From: JADHLN01 sp965658435
Lineage (GTDB): Bacteria > Pseudomonadota > Alphaproteobacteria > Rickettsiales > JABIRX01
Length of the DNA: 7,457 nt
Direction of reading: 5' to 3'
Assembly: GCA_965658435.1 (NCBI GenBank)
Contig: CBFHSE010000047.1
Coordinates: 1-7,457 of the forward strand
Below are positions 5,807 to 7,457 of this stretch, in pieces. Every line of letters begins with the position of its first letter. The first letter of the stretch is position 1. The position numbers were made by a program, and so were the translations under genes. Under the pieces are notes generated by a model. The model was given only the letters and a program-made list of their open reading frames with translations, was not told the origin of the DNA and ran no database searches.

Positions 5807-7007
5807 GAAGCTTGGAAAATATATTCAACCAGTCAGCTCAAGAAACAAAGAGCTTAAGGTAACAAATTTGCAAGGCATAAACATTAATAAGAAATTTATG
5901 CCATCGGTTGCAAATATTAATGGAGTGGATCTATCAAAATATAAGATTGTTTCAAAGAACCAATTTGCATTCAACCCTATGCACGTTGGAAGAGATGAAA
6001 TCTTGCCCATTAGTATGCTAGAATCAGATATTCCGGTAATAGTATCACCAGCATACGCTGTTTTTGAAATTAAAGATACCAGCGAACTTCTGCCAGAATA
6101 TCTTATGATGTGGTGCAGTAGACCAGAGTTTGATCGTAATGCTTGGTTTACAACTGATAGCAGTGTTAGAGGAGGCTTTAGTTGGTCAGATTTCTGTAGC
6201 ATGGAACTCCCAGTTCCTTCAATTGAAAAACAAAGAGAAATTGTCAAAGAATATAATATAATTTCGAACCGCATTAAATTAAACGAAACCCTTAATCAAA
6301 AATTAGAAGAAACGGCTCAGACAATTTACAAACATTGGTTTGTGGATTTTGAATTTCCAATTTCAAAAGAATATGCAGAAGAAATTGGTAAGCCAGAACT
6401 TGAAGGAAAGCAATATAAATCAAGTGGTGGTGAGATGATTTATTGTGAGGAATTGGATCAGGAAATTCCGAAGGGATGGAAATTGGATAATCTTGAATAT
6501 GTTATTGAAATTCATGACTCTAAAAGAATACCGCTTTCTGGCTTCGAGAGATCTAACATGCAAAAAAAATACCCATACTACGGAGCTGCCTCTTTAATGG
6601 ACTATGTAGAAGATTATATTTTTGATGGAGATTATATACTCCTAGGTGAAGACGGAACTGTAATAAATAAAGATGGGACACCTGTCTTACAATATGTTTG
6701 GGGGAAGTTTTGGGTTAACAATCACGCACATATTCTTTCAGCAAAAAAAGAGTATAATATAAATAGTCTATACCTTCTTCTAAAAAACACCAAAATCGGT
6801 CATATTATAACTGGGGGAGTTCAATTAAAAATAAGCCAAACAAACCTAAAAAAGGTTAGGATATTAACTCCCAGAGCAGTTCTGGTAAAAAATTTTAACA
6901 TAAAGATTGATCTGATTTTTTCTAAAAAAAGAAACATTATGGAACAAATAGAATTAAGTCTCAATCTTATTGACATACTCCATTCAAAAATGACAAAAGT
7001 ATCATGA
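5790..7007 (+). CDS. hsdS: Type I restriction-modification system specificity subunit HsdS
   Basis: This subunit of about 405 residues reads the bipartite DNA target and holds two HsdM subunits. The layout is classical. Target recognition domain 1 covers about residues 1-145, closing with ELPVPSIEKQREIV. A conserved helical spacer follows at about 146-190 (NETLNQKLEETAQTIYKHWF). TRD2 begins at IPKGWKL (about 226) and runs to about 365, and a second, shorter helix closes the protein (KKRNIMEQIELSLNLIDILHSKM). The ATG at 5790 is chosen because aaagag lies just upstream and YKKLGKYIQ then sits near the N-terminus; the in-frame ATG at 5769 lacks such a site. It overlaps hsdM by 17 bases and hsdR by 4 (ATGA). 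The target sequence cannot be deduced. An A8 run at 6562-6569 is a possible slippage point. Confidence 0.95.
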   Translation: MRLNYKKLGKYIQPVSSRNKELKVTNLQGININKKFMPSVANINGVDLSKYKIVSKNQFAFNPMHVGRDEILPISMLESDIPVIVSPAYAVFEIKDTSELLPEYLMMWCSRPEFDRNAWFTTDSSVRGGFSWSDFCSMELPVPSIEKQREIVKEYNIISNRIKLNETLNQKLEETAQTIYKHWFVDFEFPISKEYAEEIGKPELEGKQYKSSGGEMIYCEELDQEIPKGWKLDNLEYVIEIHDSKRIPLSGFERSNMQKKYPYYGAASLMDYVEDYIFDGDYILLGEDGTVINKDGTPVLQYVWGKFWVNNHAHILSAKKEYNINSLYLLLKNTKIGHIITGGVQLKISQTNLKKVRILTPRAVLVKNFNIKIDLIFSKKRNIMEQIELSLNLIDILHSKMTKVS

Positions 7008-7457
7008 CAAAATTCACAGAAGAAAAACTAGAATTAGCAATTATTGATCTTTTACAGAAGGAAGGCTTTAAACATTTTGTTGGCAATGATATTGCTCGTA
7101 GTTCAAATTCTGATGTTTTAATCAAAGATGATCTGATTTCCTTTTTAAAAAAAAGATATAACGAGGATGGCATCACGCAAAATGAAATTGAATCCATTAT
7201 CCGCAAATTAGAAGTTTTTCCTCATTCTGACCTTTATGAAAGCAATAAAGAAATTATTAAATTAATTTCTAATGGGTTTTTGTTAAAAAGAGAAGATAGA
7301 TCGCAAAAGGACTTATTCATTGAATTAATCGATTTTTCGAAAGACCAACAAAACAATTATAAAATAGTCAATCAGCTAGAAATTTATGGTTATGAAAAAC
7401 GCATACCTGATGGAATTTTATATATTAATGGCCTGCCATTAGTTGTTTTTGAATTTA
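7004..7457 (+). CDS. hsdR: Type I restriction subunit HsdR, N-terminal part (cut by window end)
   Basis: The frame is open for 151 codons to the last base and continues outside the window. HsdR is the motor-nuclease subunit: an N-terminal PD-(D/E)xK endonuclease domain followed by SF2 helicase motors, usually about 800-1,100 residues in total. Here the segment NQLEIYGYEKRIPDGILYINGLPLVVFEF (residues 123-151) matches the family's nuclease core. D136 and E150 are two catalytic acidic residues, and the expected lysine falls just past the edge. Residues 1-115 are the usual helical, charged N-terminal region. The ATG overlaps the hsdS stop in an ATGA junction, so translation is probably coupled. 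An A8 run at 7147-7154 follows T5. The helicase part and gene integrity cannot be judged. Confidence 0.9.
   Translation, partial: MTKFTEEKLELAIIDLLQKEGFKHFVGNDIARSSNSDVLIKDDLISFLKKRYNEDGITQNEIESIIRKLEVFPHSDLYESNKEIIKLISNGFLLKREDRSQKDLFIELIDFSKDQQNNYKIVNQLEIYGYEKRIPDGILYINGLPLVVFEF

Noticed and set aside
5825..6274. 149-codon open frame on the minus strand
   Set aside because: It lies entirely inside hsdS in antisense, encodes no recognisable domain, and the plus-strand product is a clear HsdS.
6967..7206. 79-codon open frame on the minus strand
   Set aside because: It is antisense to the hsdS/hsdR junction, where both plus-strand products are recognisable; its translation shows no domain.
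1..7457. CRISPR array, insertion sequence or toxin-antitoxin pair
   Set aside because: No regularly spaced repeats, no transposase-like protein, and no small gene pair with antitoxin and toxin features were seen; the XRE and coiled-coil genes are on opposite strands and not adjacent.

Overview
The window is AT-rich (by eye roughly one third G+C) bacterial DNA with short intergenic spaces, many A/T homopolymers and few clear Shine-Dalgarno sites. The small XRE regulator resembles a type common in Alphaproteobacteria. The sensorless histidine kinase and the low G+C would suit an intracellular alphaproteobacterium such as a member of the Rickettsiales. That placement is an inference; no rRNA or other marker gene is present.

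Layout. Positions 1-328 hold no protein gene that I can support. They contain an AT-rich inverted repeat (1-54), a comparatively GC-rich structured segment (61-240) ending in a tRNA T-arm-like sequence, and a candidate promoter. A C-factor-like short-chain dehydrogenase (329-994, +) converges, with a 6-base gap, on a small XRE-type repressor (1001-1240, -). The repressor promoter carries a 16-bp inverted repeat over its -35 position, which suggests autoregulation. Divergent from it is a soluble histidine kinase core without a sensor domain (1368-2039, +). A hairpin-rich spacer follows, then a 77-residue coiled-coil protein of unknown function (2143-2376, +).

The second half looks like a defence locus. 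It starts with a 501-residue DUF2779-type protein that joins a Cas4/RecB-like PD-(D/E)xK nuclease bearing four candidate Fe-S cysteines to a C-terminal DEDD-exonuclease-like domain (2448-3953). After a 97-base gap comes a tightly packed type I restriction-modification operon: a 62-residue excisionase-like HTH protein (4051-4239), hsdM (4241-5806), hsdS (5790-7007) and the first 151 codons of hsdR (7004 to the window end). HTH and hsdM are 1 base apart, hsdM and hsdS overlap by 17 bases, and hsdS and hsdR overlap by 4, so they should be co-transcribed and translationally coupled. HsdM and HsdS would form the modification enzyme, HsdR adds restriction, and the HTH protein is well placed to control expression.

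The items most worth checking are the DUF2779 nuclease beside the RM operon, its non-ATG start next to a U-UUU-UUA type slippery sequence, the HTH gene preceding hsdM, and the two GC-richer structured non-coding segments (61-240 and 2059-2146), which may be copies of a repeat or remnants of integration.
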